From positions 3,950,501 to 4,014,500 of the forward strand of contig NZ_CP089211.1 in assembly GCF_021183825.1 (NCBI RefSeq): a stretch of DNA of 64,000 nt. Direction: 5' to 3'. Shown in pieces: positions 40,928-50,963 of this stretch. The notes under the pieces are model-generated. The model saw only the letters and a list, made by a program, of their open reading frames with translations. It searched no databases and was not told the DNA's origin. Position numbers and translations under genes: made by a program. Each line of letters starts with the position of its first letter. Position 1 is the first letter of the stretch. This DNA comes from Sinomicrobium kalidii. Lineage in GTDB: Bacteria > Bacteroidota > Bacteroidia > Flavobacteriales > Flavobacteriaceae.

Positions 40928-43900
40928 ATGAAACAAATCACAAGACTATTGCAGGGCATTTGGTGTATACTGCTCGTAAACCTGGTTTCAACAGCAGCAC
41001 TTCATGCCCATGATACTTCCCGTAGCGGAGAAATTCAGCAGGGCATAACCGGACAGGTGACCTCTGCAGCAGATGGCCAGCCGCTTCCGGGGGCCTCCGT
41101 GCTGATTAAGGGGACTTCCCAGGGGGTAGTCACCGATTTTGACGGTAACTATGCACTGGCAGCAGGTGACCCCGACGCGGTACTCGTATTTTCCTATGTG
41201 GGTTTTAAAACCACTGAAGTACCTGTTAATGGCCGGGATGTTATCAATATTTCCCTGGAAGAAGACCTGGCACAGCTCGATGAGGTTGTAGTGGTGGGAT
41301 ACGGTACGCAGAAACGGTCGGATGTAACGGGAGCGGTGGTTTCCGTGCCTAAGGAACGTCTCTCCAATCTTCCGGTAACCAATGTTTCCCAGGCCATACA
41401 AGGGACTACAGCAGGACTTAATATCAACCAAAATTCATCCGTTCCCGGTAGTACGGGAGAGATACAGATTCGGGGGGTAAATTCCATTAATGCCAACACC
41501 AGTCCGTTTATAGTGGTGGACGGCTCTCCTTTTTTCGGTTCTACCAATGATATTAACCCCGGAGATATCGAATCCATAGAAATACTAAAGGATGCTTCAG
41601 CCGTAGCTATTTATGGTACACGGGGCTCCAACGGAGTGATACTGATCACTACCAAAAGGGGGCTGTCCGGGAAACCCAGGATCAGTTATAACGGGTACGC
41701 AGGGTTGGAAAGTTTATCTCATAAGTTGAAACCAAGAGGCCCTGAAGCTTATGTGCAAAAATATGCCGAATATATGCGTGCCAGGGGACTGGAGCAGACC
41801 GATGTACTTCCCAATACCTTCGAGATAGACAACTATAATGCCGGGATCACTACAGACTGGCTCGATGCCGTAACCCAGACAGGGGTTATCCAGGAACACA
41901 ATATCAGCGTGTCCGGCGGAACGGAGAAAACAAAATATTACGTGTCCGGTGGTTACCTGGACCAGGAAGGTGTTATAAAGGGCTATCAGTTTAACAGGGT
42001 GAGCCTGCGTACCAATCTCGATATGGAGATCACCGATTATTTAAAAGTAGGGACCTCTGCCTTTTTTACAGCCAATAACTACGATGGGGGAAGGGCAAAC
42101 TTTCTCTTCGCCACCGCTATGAGTCCGTATTCGCAGGTCTATGACGACGAAGGCAATTATGAAATATATCCCATGTCTCCCGAGCAGTTGTTTGAAAACC
42201 CCATGCTGGGCCTTACAACAGACCGCGAGGAAAGGGATAAGAACCTTACCGGGAATGTTTACGCCGAACTTACACCGGGTTTTATAGACGGTCTTAAATA
42301 CAGGCTCAATGTGTCTTATGTACATCGCCCGGGCCGTCTGGCTACTTATTCCGGACGTGCGGCCAATGATAATAACGGTACGGCCTACATAAGAAATACC
42401 GAGGAAAACAACTGGGTCATTGAAAACATACTTACCTGGAACAAGGATTTTGGCAAACACCACATCGATGTTACTGCGCTGTACAGCGCTCAGGAAAATG
42501 AGTATTTTGCTTCGGCTGTGGATGCTGTGGGATTTGTAAATGATGAATTGTCTTTTAATAATATCAGTGCGGCTTCCAATATCAGTGCAGGCTTTATTGC
42601 CGATAATGTGCCGAGAGGTTCTTACAGCTGGCAATCTACATTACTTTCACAGATGGGGAGGATAAATTACTCATATGATAGCCGCTATTTGCTAACACTG
42701 ACAGCCAGGAGGGACGGTTATTCCGCTTTCGGGGCCAATACAGATAAATACGGGGTATTCCCTTCCCTGGCATTGGGATGGAACATTCACAATGAAAACT
42801 TCCTGTCCGGTTCCGATAAGGTCAACCAGTTAAAATTGCGCTTTTCTTACGGAGAAACGGGAAACCAGGCCGTTGGGGTTAACCAGAGTGTTACTACGGC
42901 CAACACCGTTCTTTATCCCTTTGGAGGAGCAACCTCAGTGGGAGCCCTGGCGGGGAGAATAGGAAACCCCAACCTGAATTGGGAAACCACGGCTTCAGGA
43001 AATATAGGACTGGACTTCGGCTTTTTCGGAAACCGGGTACGCGGAAGCATAGAAGCATATAAAAGCAAAACCAGGGATATATTGCTTGAACGTAATATCC
43101 CCAGTGCCAGCGGGTACGAATCGGTGTGGGATAACCTCGGTGAAATGCAGAATACCGGTCTGGAAATAACGCTGAATACGGTAAACATACAAACCGATGA
43201 TTTCAGCTGGGAAACCAGTGTCAATTTTTCTACGAACAAGAACAAGATACTGGAAATATACGGCGACGGCGAAGATGATATTGCTAACAGGTGGTTTATA
43301 GGTAAACCATTACAAGCCATATACGATTACAGGATGGTGGGAATATGGCAGGAAGGTGAAGATCCCTCCGGATGGGACCCTACCGCACAGCCCGGAGATA
43401 TCAAATTTGCCGATCTCAACGGAGACGGTATTATAGACCCGGAAAACGACAGGACCTATCTCGGAACTTCCCTGCCCAAATGGTATGGCGGACTCACCAA
43501 TACTTTCCGTTATAAAAACTTTCACCTGAGCGTGTTTTTACAAACCGCCCAGGGAGGGTTAAAGAACAACTCGGATATGAGTTATGCCGATGAAGCAGGA
43601 CGCAGGAACACCCCGGCAGAGGTAGGGTATTGGACGCCCGAAAACCAGAGCGATAAATGGCCGTCCTTGCGATATACTAACACAAGGGGCTACGGTTATC
43701 CCAGAGATAACAGCTATGTACGCATAAAAGACGTGAGGTTGAGCTATTCCGTCCCGTCTTCCTTCCTGGAGACCTACGGAGTTAACAATTTAACCTTCTA
43801 TGTGGCCGGTAGAAATCTTTACACGTTTACCGACTGGATAGGATGGGACCCGGAAAACGATCACGATGGCAGGGGGGCTGATAATTGGGAGAATAACTAT

Positions 43901-43945
43901 CCCTTGACAAGAGCGATCTCTTTCGGACTGAACCTGTCATTATAA
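40928..43945 (+). CDS. SusC/RagA TonB-dependent outer membrane transporter
   Basis: A 1005-residue glycan importer. After a signal peptide (IWCILLVNLVSTAALHA) comes a carboxypeptidase-like domain (GITGQVTSAADGQPLPGASV), the TonB-box region, the plug with LDEVVVVGYGTQKRSDVTGA, an IRGVNSINANTSPFIVVDG segment and a 22-strand barrel ending in a Phe-like terminal residue pattern (SFGLNLSL). It works with the SusD lipoprotein encoded 37 bases downstream to bind and import oligosaccharides. Confidence 0.95.
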   Translation: MKQITRLLQGIWCILLVNLVSTAALHAHDTSRSGEIQQGITGQVTSAADGQPLPGASVLIKGTSQGVVTDFDGNYALAAGDPDAVLVFSYVGFKTTEVPVNGRDVINISLEEDLAQLDEVVVVGYGTQKRSDVTGAVVSVPKERLSNLPVTNVSQAIQGTTAGLNINQNSSVPGSTGEIQIRGVNSINANTSPFIVVDGSPFFGSTNDINPGDIESIEILKDASAVAIYGTRGSNGVILITTKRGLSGKPRISYNGYAGLESLSHKLKPRGPEAYVQKYAEYMRARGLEQTDVLPNTFEIDNYNAGITTDWLDAVTQTGVIQEHNISVSGGTEKTKYYVSGGYLDQEGVIKGYQFNRVSLRTNLDMEITDYLKVGTSAFFTANNYDGGRANFLFATAMSPYSQVYDDEGNYEIYPMSPEQLFENPMLGLTTDREERDKNLTGNVYAELTPGFIDGLKYRLNVSYVHRPGRLATYSGRAANDNNGTAYIRNTEENNWVIENILTWNKDFGKHHIDVTALYSAQENEYFASAVDAVGFVNDELSFNNISAASNISAGFIADNVPRGSYSWQSTLLSQMGRINYSYDSRYLLTLTARRDGYSAFGANTDKYGVFPSLALGWNIHNENFLSGSDKVNQLKLRFSYGETGNQAVGVNQSVTTANTVLYPFGGATSVGALAGRIGNPNLNWETTASGNIGLDFGFFGNRVRGSIEAYKSKTRDILLERNIPSASGYESVWDNLGEMQNTGLEITLNTVNIQTDDFSWETSVNFSTNKNKILEIYGDGEDDIANRWFIGKPLQAIYDYRMVGIWQEGEDPSGWDPTAQPGDIKFADLNGDGIIDPENDRTYLGTSLPKWYGGLTNTFRYKNFHLSVFLQTAQGGLKNNSDMSYADEAGRRNTPAEVGYWTPENQSDKWPSLRYTNTRGYGYPRDNSYVRIKDVRLSYSVPSSFLETYGVNNLTFYVAGRNLYTFTDWIGWDPENDHDGRGADNWENNYPLTRAISFGLNLSL

Positions 43946-43982
43946 TCAGAGGAATCCCGTAACAATCAAAAAGATAAAAGAC

Positions 43983-45584
43983 ATGAAATCATATATAAAA
44001 ATAATAAGCTGTTTTTGCCTGGTGCTGCTCCTGTGTGCATCCTGCAGCAAGTCCTTTCTGGACGAAGAAACCAGGTCGAACTATACCCCGGAGGCGCTGA
44101 CCGATGCCCTCGGGTTCGAAGCCGCTCTTATCGGTTTATACAATCATCTGAGTACATGGTATTCTAAGAGCGACCGCCAGGGTTGGGTAAGCGTGTGGCA
44201 GTCGGGGACCGATATTGTATGGCCCACACAACCACAGGGTATTGAAGTGCCTTATTACGAATACGACCTGCTGACCTCTGATGACGAGGCGGCTTATTTT
44301 ACCTGGCGATGGGCTTACCAGATGATCAATAATGCCAATACGATCATTACCAACATAGAAAACCCGGAACTCGAATTTACCGGGATAACGGAAGAAGACA
44401 AAAACAGGATCAATGCCGAAGCCCGGTTTTTCAGGGCCCTGGCCTATAATATACTGGGTACATGTTATGGCGGGGTTCCCATAACTACGGAACCTCTGGC
44501 CGAACCGAAGACCGATTTTGTAAGGGCGTCTTTGGAAGAGGTGAACACATTGATCGAAGAAGACCTGCTCTTTGCGGTAAATAACCTTCCCGAAGTAGGA
44601 GAGGCTCCGGCTGAAGCCCGGGTAAACACATATGCCGCGGCCCAGTTGCTTGCATTGGCCTACCTGCGCATGGGGGAAGGGGCCAAAGCCGAAGAACAAT
44701 GTGATTTTATCATTGACAGCGGAAAATACAGCCTGATAACCGAAAGGTACGGAGTGAATGCTTCAGAGCCCGGAGATCCCTTTTCCGATATGTTTATCTA
44801 CGGAAATCAACGAAGGTCACAAGGCAATACGGAAGCCATCTGGGTACTGGAAGCAGAAAACCCGAGCGATGTTCCCGGCGGAATGACCGGCGCCCCGCAA
44901 CAGCGAAGAGTATGGGGAGGAGCCTATCACAACCGCAAAGGCATGCTTCCGGCTGATTCCCTTGGAGGAAGGGGAATAGCCAGGATACGTCTGAACAACT
45001 GGGTGCTCTACGATCTTTACAACGAAAGCGATATGCGAAATTCCCAGCACAATATTCGCAGGGAATTCTGGTATAACGATCCCGAAGATGAAAACTACGG
45101 ACAGCAAGTGCCTTATGAAGGACCGGATACCCTTTTTATTATTAATCCGTATACCATGAAGTGGCGGCACTTTGATCCGAGAGATACTTTTGGCTGGGGG
45201 ATGTGGAAAGATTTTATCCTGATGCGCCTGGGCGAAACCTACCTGCTTCGTGCGGAAGCACAACTGATGCAGGGGAAACAGGCAGAAGCGGCCATATCAA
45301 TCAATGCCATACGTGAAAGGGCCAATGCACCATTGGTAACTTCCGGAGATATCGATATGGATTTCATACTCGACGAAAGAGCACGCGAACTAATCGGTGA
45401 AGAAAACCGCCGGATGACCCTGATGCGTACCGGGACACTGTTGGAAAGGGCGCAACTGAATACCGGGGCCCCAAATGGCATGCAGATAAGGGGATTGACC
45501 CAAACCCATTTGCTGCTGCCCATTCCTTTGCGGGAAATACAGTTGAATAAAGACGCCACCCTGGAGCAGAACCCCGGGTATTAA
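43983..45584 (+). CDS. SusD/RagB glycan-binding lipoprotein
   Basis: A 533-residue surface lipoprotein. Signal and lipobox are LVLLLCASCSKSF (Cys near residue 20). TPR-like helices include AEARFFRALAYNILGTCYGG and LGETYLLRAEAQLMQGKQAE, and the end has the usual LPIPLREIQLNKDATLEQNP block. It caps the SusC barrel and binds glycan. Its position directly after susC defines the locus as a polysaccharide utilisation locus. Confidence 0.95.
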   Translation: MKSYIKIISCFCLVLLLCASCSKSFLDEETRSNYTPEALTDALGFEAALIGLYNHLSTWYSKSDRQGWVSVWQSGTDIVWPTQPQGIEVPYYEYDLLTSDDEAAYFTWRWAYQMINNANTIITNIENPELEFTGITEEDKNRINAEARFFRALAYNILGTCYGGVPITTEPLAEPKTDFVRASLEEVNTLIEEDLLFAVNNLPEVGEAPAEARVNTYAAAQLLALAYLRMGEGAKAEEQCDFIIDSGKYSLITERYGVNASEPGDPFSDMFIYGNQRRSQGNTEAIWVLEAENPSDVPGGMTGAPQQRRVWGGAYHNRKGMLPADSLGGRGIARIRLNNWVLYDLYNESDMRNSQHNIRREFWYNDPEDENYGQQVPYEGPDTLFIINPYTMKWRHFDPRDTFGWGMWKDFILMRLGETYLLRAEAQLMQGKQAEAAISINAIRERANAPLVTSGDIDMDFILDERARELIGEENRRMTLMRTGTLLERAQLNTGAPNGMQIRGLTQTHLLLPIPLREIQLNKDATLEQNPGY

Positions 45585-45690
45585 TAATTCTTTTACCTTG
45601 GTATGATAAAATATACCACATTAAAGATGCATATAATGACATGTAGGGGCGGATATGATCCGCCTCTCTTTAAAATAGTTAAAACAAGAC

Positions 45691-47688
45691 ATGTATAAAT
45701 ATCGTATCCACCTGTTTTTATTAGCTTTTATGCTGGTTTCCGTGACCCGTGCGCAACAGGAAGAACGGCAGGATATCCCGGAAGGCAGTAAAGTCCGGGA
45801 ATATTTTGTGACCAACCTGGTCAAGATTGCAGGGCCTGTACTTGAAGCAGCCGGCAGAAACGAACTGAAAAAAAATATGCCCGTGGAAACCACTGCCCAT
45901 CCCTGGGGAGACCGCAAGAAGGTAACTTATCTGGAAGCGTTCGGGCGTACCCTTTCGGGGATTGCTCCCTGGCTGGAGTTGGGTCCGGATAATACCGAAG
46001 AAGGGAAACTCCGGGAAAAATACATCAGGCTTGCCCTGAAAGGCATTCACAATGCCACAGATCCGGATGCTCCTGATTTTATGAATTTTACCGAAGGCGG
46101 TCAGCCGCTCGTCGACGCCGCCTTTTTCGCTCAGGGATTACTCCGGGCTCCCGGACAGTTGTGGAACAGGCTGGATAAAGAAACACAAAGCAATGTCATA
46201 AAAGCCCTTAAATCCACCAGGCAGATTTCCCCCGCATACAGTAACTGGCTGTTATTTACAGGGATGGTGGAAGCTGCTTTATTGAAATTTGAAGGAAAAG
46301 CAGACATGGTCCGCATCGAATATGCCCTGAACAAACACAAGGAATGGTATCTCGGGGACGGCATTTACGGGGATGGACCCGATTTTCACTGGGATTATTA
46401 CAATAGCTATGTCATTCAACCCATGTTGCTTGATATCGGGGCTGTTCTGAAAGAAAAGAAAGAAGCCCTGGGAGACTGGCGTTACAAGAGTTTTCTCCGG
46501 GATTACAGTTTGTTCCGGGAAAGGGCGCAACGCTATGCGGCCATACAGGAAAGACTGATATCCCCTGAGGGCACTTATCCGCCCATAGGCCGTTCAATAC
46601 CGTATCGTTACGGGGCTTTTCAGGCACTGTCGCAAATTGCCTTACTGCAAAAACTACCCGAAGAGATCACTCCGGCGCAGGTGCGTTCTGCCTTGTATGC
46701 CGTGGTAAAAAAACATCACAGCGCTCCCGATATGTTTGATGAAAACGGTTGGCTTACGCTGGGATTTTACGGCAGGGACCCCGAGATAGCAGAGGGTTAC
46801 CTTTCTACCGGAAGCCTTTACCTGTGCACAGAGGTGTTTCTTGTACTCGGACTTTCCCCGGATACTCCGTTCTGGACCGATCCGCCGAAGGACTGGACCC
46901 AGAAAAAAGTCTGGAATGGCAGAAAAATATCCAGAGACCACGCCTTTTATCCGAAAAAGAACAGGGAACCCGATTGGGAAACCGTGATAGACAGTACTTC
47001 ATTTGCCGGTTACAGTAATTTTGAAAAGCAATGGAATTATTTATATCCCTGGGGCAGCGACCATAACGGATCGGCAAGGATGTATGCAGGGCCGGAAAAC
47101 CGCGAACAGCTAAGTCTCAACAATGAAGTGTTACAAATAAAGGCCACACCGGTCAAAAAAGATGAAGGAAAAAGCAGTAGTCCGCCCCATCTGAAAATAA
47201 AATACCATTCGGCGGCCGTACATGCCAAACATCATATAACCGTAAACAAGGAATATCCCGTGTATAAAATATCGGGAACATTTAAAGCACCGGTGACCAG
47301 GGGAACCTGGCCGGCCTTCTGGTTGACCGCGGTAGACGGCTGGCCCCCGGAGAGTGATATACTGGAATTCAAGGGAGATGCCTATAACTGGCAGAACACC
47401 TTCATCACCCCGGAAGAAGTGTCCACAATCAAAAAGAACATTCCGGACGCAATGGAGAAGTGGCATGAATATACAGCAGTACTGAAGCGGATAGACGATA
47501 AGATGACAACCATCGAATATTTTATAGATGGAAAGAAAACAGGGACCCACCGCGCAAATTTTACGGGAAAGCCTTTATGGCTGATCATTAATTTACAAAT
47601 GGAAGGGTCGTCAGATCCCCCCGGTCCGGAGACCGAAACCTTTTATTACGCAAAGAATATAACAGTACAAAGGGCAAAAACACCCTGA
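45691..47688 (+). CDS. DUF2264 protein fused to GH16-like domain
   Basis: A 665-residue secreted protein. Signal peptide FLLAFMLVSVTRAQ. Residues about 30-400 are a DUF2264 (alpha/alpha barrel) domain with TYLEAFGRTLSGIAPWLELG and GDGPDFHWDYYNSYVIQPML; DUF2264 relatives include uronidase-like glycoside hydrolases. Residues about 430-660 form a GH16-like concanavalin fold with GTWPAFWLTAVDGWPPESDI LEF, where the ExDxxE catalytic motif (ESDILE) is intact, and WHEYTAVLKRIDDKMTTIEY. The two domains could cut and trim the same polysaccharide. This fusion is unusual to me. Confidence 0.75.
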   Translation: MYKYRIHLFLLAFMLVSVTRAQQEERQDIPEGSKVREYFVTNLVKIAGPVLEAAGRNELKKNMPVETTAHPWGDRKKVTYLEAFGRTLSGIAPWLELGPDNTEEGKLREKYIRLALKGIHNATDPDAPDFMNFTEGGQPLVDAAFFAQGLLRAPGQLWNRLDKETQSNVIKALKSTRQISPAYSNWLLFTGMVEAALLKFEGKADMVRIEYALNKHKEWYLGDGIYGDGPDFHWDYYNSYVIQPMLLDIGAVLKEKKEALGDWRYKSFLRDYSLFRERAQRYAAIQERLISPEGTYPPIGRSIPYRYGAFQALSQIALLQKLPEEITPAQVRSALYAVVKKHHSAPDMFDENGWLTLGFYGRDPEIAEGYLSTGSLYLCTEVFLVLGLSPDTPFWTDPPKDWTQKKVWNGRKISRDHAFYPKKNREPDWETVIDSTSFAGYSNFEKQWNYLYPWGSDHNGSARMYAGPENREQLSLNNEVLQIKATPVKKDEGKSSSPPHLKIKYHSAAVHAKHHITVNKEYPVYKISGTFKAPVTRGTWPAFWLTAVDGWPPESDILEFKGDAYNWQNTFITPEEVSTIKKNIPDAMEKWHEYTAVLKRIDDKMTTIEYFIDGKKTGTHRANFTGKPLWLIINLQMEGSSDPPGPETETFYYAKNITVQRAKTP

Positions 47689-47728
47689 TTTTGAATATGG
47701 TGGCAGAGGCGCACGTCCGTGCACCTCA

Positions 47729-49114
47729 ATGCATAGCCCTGTTCCGATCGATATAATTACAGATACAGAAGAAATATTGAAGTCAATCCGTAACATATTA
47801 GCCGTTACACGAAATCAGGGAATCATTTTGATGGTTGTCCTACTGATGGTTTCCGTAGTTGCCGCGCAGGATAAGATCAGGGAAACCGCAGTGGGGAACG
47901 GATGGGCAAACAATTCGGTGAATACAGTGATATTCCGGAAAAATGCCCTGACAACGTATAAGAAAAATCAGTTTGTAGCCTATTACGATCCGGAAGGTTT
48001 TCTCGTTCTGGGAATGCGAAAGCTCGATGCTGCGGATTGGAAAATAAAGCGAACCCCGTACAAGGGAAATGTTACCGATGCCCATAATGCCATCAGTATT
48101 GCGATCGACGGAAAAGGGTACTTGCATGTGGCCTGGGACCATCACAACACCCTGTTGAGATATACCCGGAGTATAAAACCATTCGGACTGGAACTGGATA
48201 AGGAAATGGCCATGACGGGGAAGGAAGAGGACAAGGTCACCTACCCGGAATTTTACAATCTCCCTGACGGAGACCTGCTGTTCTTTTACAGGGCAGGTGC
48301 TTCGGGCCGCGGAAATATGGTAATCAATCGTTATGATACCAGGCGAGGGGGGTGGAAACAGTTACACGCCAACCTGATTGACGGCGAAGGAGAGCGAAGT
48401 GCATATTGGCAGGCTTGTGTGGATCGCGAAGGGACCATTCACCTGTCCTGGGTGTGGCGTGAAACTTGGGATGTGGCCACCAATCACGACCTGTGTTATG
48501 CGCGGTCATGTGACGGTGGAATAACCTGGGAGAAATCCACCGGAGAAAAATACGAACTTCCCATCACAAAAACCACGGCAGAATATGCGTGGGAGATTCC
48601 CGAAAACAGCGGACTGATAAACCAGACGGCCATGACAGCCGATAAACATGGAAATCCGTATATAGCCACGTACTGGAAAAGGAAAGGGATTCCTCAGTAT
48701 CAGGTAGTGTACCATGACGGAAGGAAATGGAGAAATATCCCGGGAAATTTCAGAAGCACTTCTTTTGACCTCGGCGGGGGAGGGACCAAAAAAATACCGA
48801 TATCCCGCCCGCAACTGTTGGTCGGGGACAAAGAGAGAAAGACATGGCTATACCTGCTCTTTCGGGATGTGGAGAGAAAGAACAAGGCGTCCCTGGCCGG
48901 CCTTAAGGTTCCCGGAAAGGGGAAATGGATGGTAAAAGACCTTACCACCGAATCCGTCGGTCAATGGGAACCCTTGTATGATAAGGAGCTTTGGAAACAC
49001 GAAAAGCAATTACACCTCTTTGTACAGCAGGTAGAGCAGGTAGACGGGGAAGGCGTAGCTGACGGGCAGTTAACGCCGGTGCGGATACTGGAAGTACCCC
49101 CAGGAAACCTATGA
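47729..49114 (+). CDS. BNR propeller protein, PL24/PL25 ulvan lyase-like
   Basis: A protein of up to 461 residues with a signal-like segment (ILMVVLLMVSVVAAQ). A later ATG at 47831 would give a cleaner but uncharged signal; the start is uncertain. The mature part is a BNR_4-type seven-bladed propeller. The region TDAHNAISIAIDGKGYLHVA and WDHHNTLLRYTRS has the paired His layout of PL24/PL25 ulvan lyases, and WQACVDREGTIHLSWVWR is a further blade. A lyase would cut beside uronic acid and leave unsaturated ends for the GH88 encoded next. Confidence 0.65.
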   Translation: MHSPVPIDIITDTEEILKSIRNILAVTRNQGIILMVVLLMVSVVAAQDKIRETAVGNGWANNSVNTVIFRKNALTTYKKNQFVAYYDPEGFLVLGMRKLDAADWKIKRTPYKGNVTDAHNAISIAIDGKGYLHVAWDHHNTLLRYTRSIKPFGLELDKEMAMTGKEEDKVTYPEFYNLPDGDLLFFYRAGASGRGNMVINRYDTRRGGWKQLHANLIDGEGERSAYWQACVDREGTIHLSWVWRETWDVATNHDLCYARSCDGGITWEKSTGEKYELPITKTTAEYAWEIPENSGLINQTAMTADKHGNPYIATYWKRKGIPQYQVVYHDGRKWRNIPGNFRSTSFDLGGGGTKKIPISRPQLLVGDKERKTWLYLLFRDVERKNKASLAGLKVPGKGKWMVKDLTTESVGQWEPLYDKELWKHEKQLHLFVQQVEQVDGEGVADGQLTPVRILEVPPGNL

Positions 49115-49159
49115 TTGAAAGAAATACTGAATTAATTCAAGATACCAAAACGAACAGAT

Positions 49160-50359
49160 ATGATTAAGAAAATAAACGTATTGATAATGAGCCTGGCTTT
49201 TGTGCTTTCGATATACGGGCAGGAGAATAAGAATGATGCTTTTCAGGACAGGATAACGGAAGTTTTGCAACGTGCTTCCGTTCAGTATATGCATTTGAAG
49301 GATGAGCTTCCCGAAAACAGGTTTCCGAAAACATACCATGCTGCGGAAGATAAACTGGAAACCAGTGGCTCCGGATGGTGGTGCAGCGGATTCTATCCGG
49401 GCACCCTGTTATACCTTTATGAGGAACTCGGTGATAAGAAACTGAAGAAGGAAGCGGAACGTGCTATGAAAATACTGGCAAAAGAACAGTTCAATACCAG
49501 TACGCATGACCTCGGTTTTATGATGTTCTGCAGTTTTGGCAATGCCGAACGGTTAAACCCGTCACCTGCCTGTGAAAAAATATTGATGAACAGTGCAAGA
49601 TCGCTGGCTTCCAGGTTCAATGAAACCGTAGGTTGTATCAGGTCATGGGATTCCTCCGATGACGACTACTTGGTGATCATAGACAACATGATGAACCTGG
49701 AACTCCTTTTCTGGGCTACGGAACACAGCGGAGACTCTGCTTATTACGATATCGCTGTGACCCACGCCGAGACAACGCTCAAAAACCATTTCCGGGAAAA
49801 TCACAGTTCATACCACGTACTCAATTACAATGTGAATACCGGAAAAGTAAAACAAAAAAGGACTGCCCAGGGCGCTGCGGACGAATCGGCATGGGCCAGA
49901 GGACAGGCCTGGGGGCTTTATGGCTATACCGTGATGTATCGTGCTACCGGAAAGCAGAAATACCTGGATCAGGCCGTGAATATTGCGGAATTTATACTGA
50001 ACCACCCCAACCTTCCAGAAGACAAGGTGCCTTACTGGGATTTTGATGCCCCCGGCGTCCCCGATGCTTTACGGGATTCTTCCGCCGGGGCCATTATGGC
50101 ATCGGCTCTGCTCGAACTGAGCGGTTATGTCAAAGGCAAAAAATCCGGGAAGTATTTCTCGAACGCCGAAACCATGCTGACAACGCTGACCACAGATGAA
50201 TACATTGCACAGGAAGGGACCAACGGAGGATTCCTGTTGAAACACGGCGTGGGGCATATCCCTGAAAACTCCGAAGTAGATGTGCCGCTGACTTATGGCG
50301 ATTACTATCTCGTGGAAGCATTACTCCGATATAAAAATACAGGAAATACGGAAAGGTAA
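49160..50359 (+). CDS. GH88 unsaturated glucuronyl hydrolase
   Basis: A 399-residue secreted enzyme with signal LIMSLAFVLSIYGQ. The GH88 alpha6/alpha6 barrel shows GSGWWCSGFYPGTLLYLYEE, an Asp in NTSTHDLGFMMFCSFGNA and a second Asp in YLVIIDNMMNLELLFWATEH, the two catalytic-type residues, plus ESAWARGQAWGLYGYTVMYR. It removes unsaturated uronic acids left by polysaccharide lyases. This strongly supports a uronic-acid-rich substrate for the locus. Confidence 0.88.
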   Translation: MIKKINVLIMSLAFVLSIYGQENKNDAFQDRITEVLQRASVQYMHLKDELPENRFPKTYHAAEDKLETSGSGWWCSGFYPGTLLYLYEELGDKKLKKEAERAMKILAKEQFNTSTHDLGFMMFCSFGNAERLNPSPACEKILMNSARSLASRFNETVGCIRSWDSSDDDYLVIIDNMMNLELLFWATEHSGDSAYYDIAVTHAETTLKNHFRENHSSYHVLNYNVNTGKVKQKRTAQGAADESAWARGQAWGLYGYTVMYRATGKQKYLDQAVNIAEFILNHPNLPEDKVPYWDFDAPGVPDALRDSSAGAIMASALLELSGYVKGKKSGKYFSNAETMLTTLTTDEYIAQEGTNGGFLLKHGVGHIPENSEVDVPLTYGDYYLVEALLRYKNTGNTER

Positions 50360-50392
50360 CCGGAAATTTTGATGTGCGGGAATAAAAGACAA

Positions 50393-50779
50393 TTAGTTAA
50401 GCGCAAAAGGGGCACATAACTTGAAAGTGGGGATATACACCCTGAATTTCCGGGTGGAGGTAAAGTTGACCATGTTATAGTGTCCCCGCATGGCCCCGAT
50501 AGGGGAGGTGAGCAGGCATCCCGAGCTATAGGAGTGCGATTCTCCGGGTTTGAGGACGGGCTTTTTTCCGATAACCCCTTCGCCATCCACAAATTCCGGG
50601 TGGTTCAACGAATCGAAAATCTGCCAGTGGCGGGAGGTAAGTTGTACGGAGTCCTTGCTTTGGTTCTCTATGGTGATCTTGTAACCGAAAGCAAAATGCA
50701 TCCTGTAGTTCTTGAAGAAAGTACCTTCAAAACTGGTGACGACAGAGATCTTTATGCCTTTGGTTATTTGTGTGATCAT
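50393..50779 (-). CDS. apaG: ApaG family protein
   Basis: A 128-residue ApaG/F-box-associated beta-sandwich protein: FAFGYKITIENQSKDSVQLT, SRHWQIFDSLNHPEFVDGEG, VIGKKPVLKPGESHSYSSGC and PIGAMRGHYNM. ApaG is linked to Co2+/Mg2+ homeostasis in some bacteria, but the precise role in Bacteroidota is unclear. Convergent with the GH88 gene, separated by 33 bases. Confidence 0.88.
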   Translation of the reverse strand: MITQITKGIKISVVTSFEGTFFKNYRMHFAFGYKITIENQSKDSVQLTSRHWQIFDSLNHPEFVDGEGVIGKKPVLKPGESHSYSSGCLLTSPIGAMRGHYNMVNFTSTRKFRVYIPTFKLCAPFALN

Positions 50780-50963
50780 GTGAAAAAATTAGGATTGTAT
50801 AATCACCGTTCGGGAGCGTCCGTAAAAAAACGGAATATCCCTGTAAACAAAAATACAAATTTTAGTTTTATCAGATTCAATTTGCGAATAAATTTTTTCT
50901 CCGGTACCGTGCGGAGTGTAAGGCCCCTGAAGACCGTGGTAACAAAGGGAACCATCCATATGA

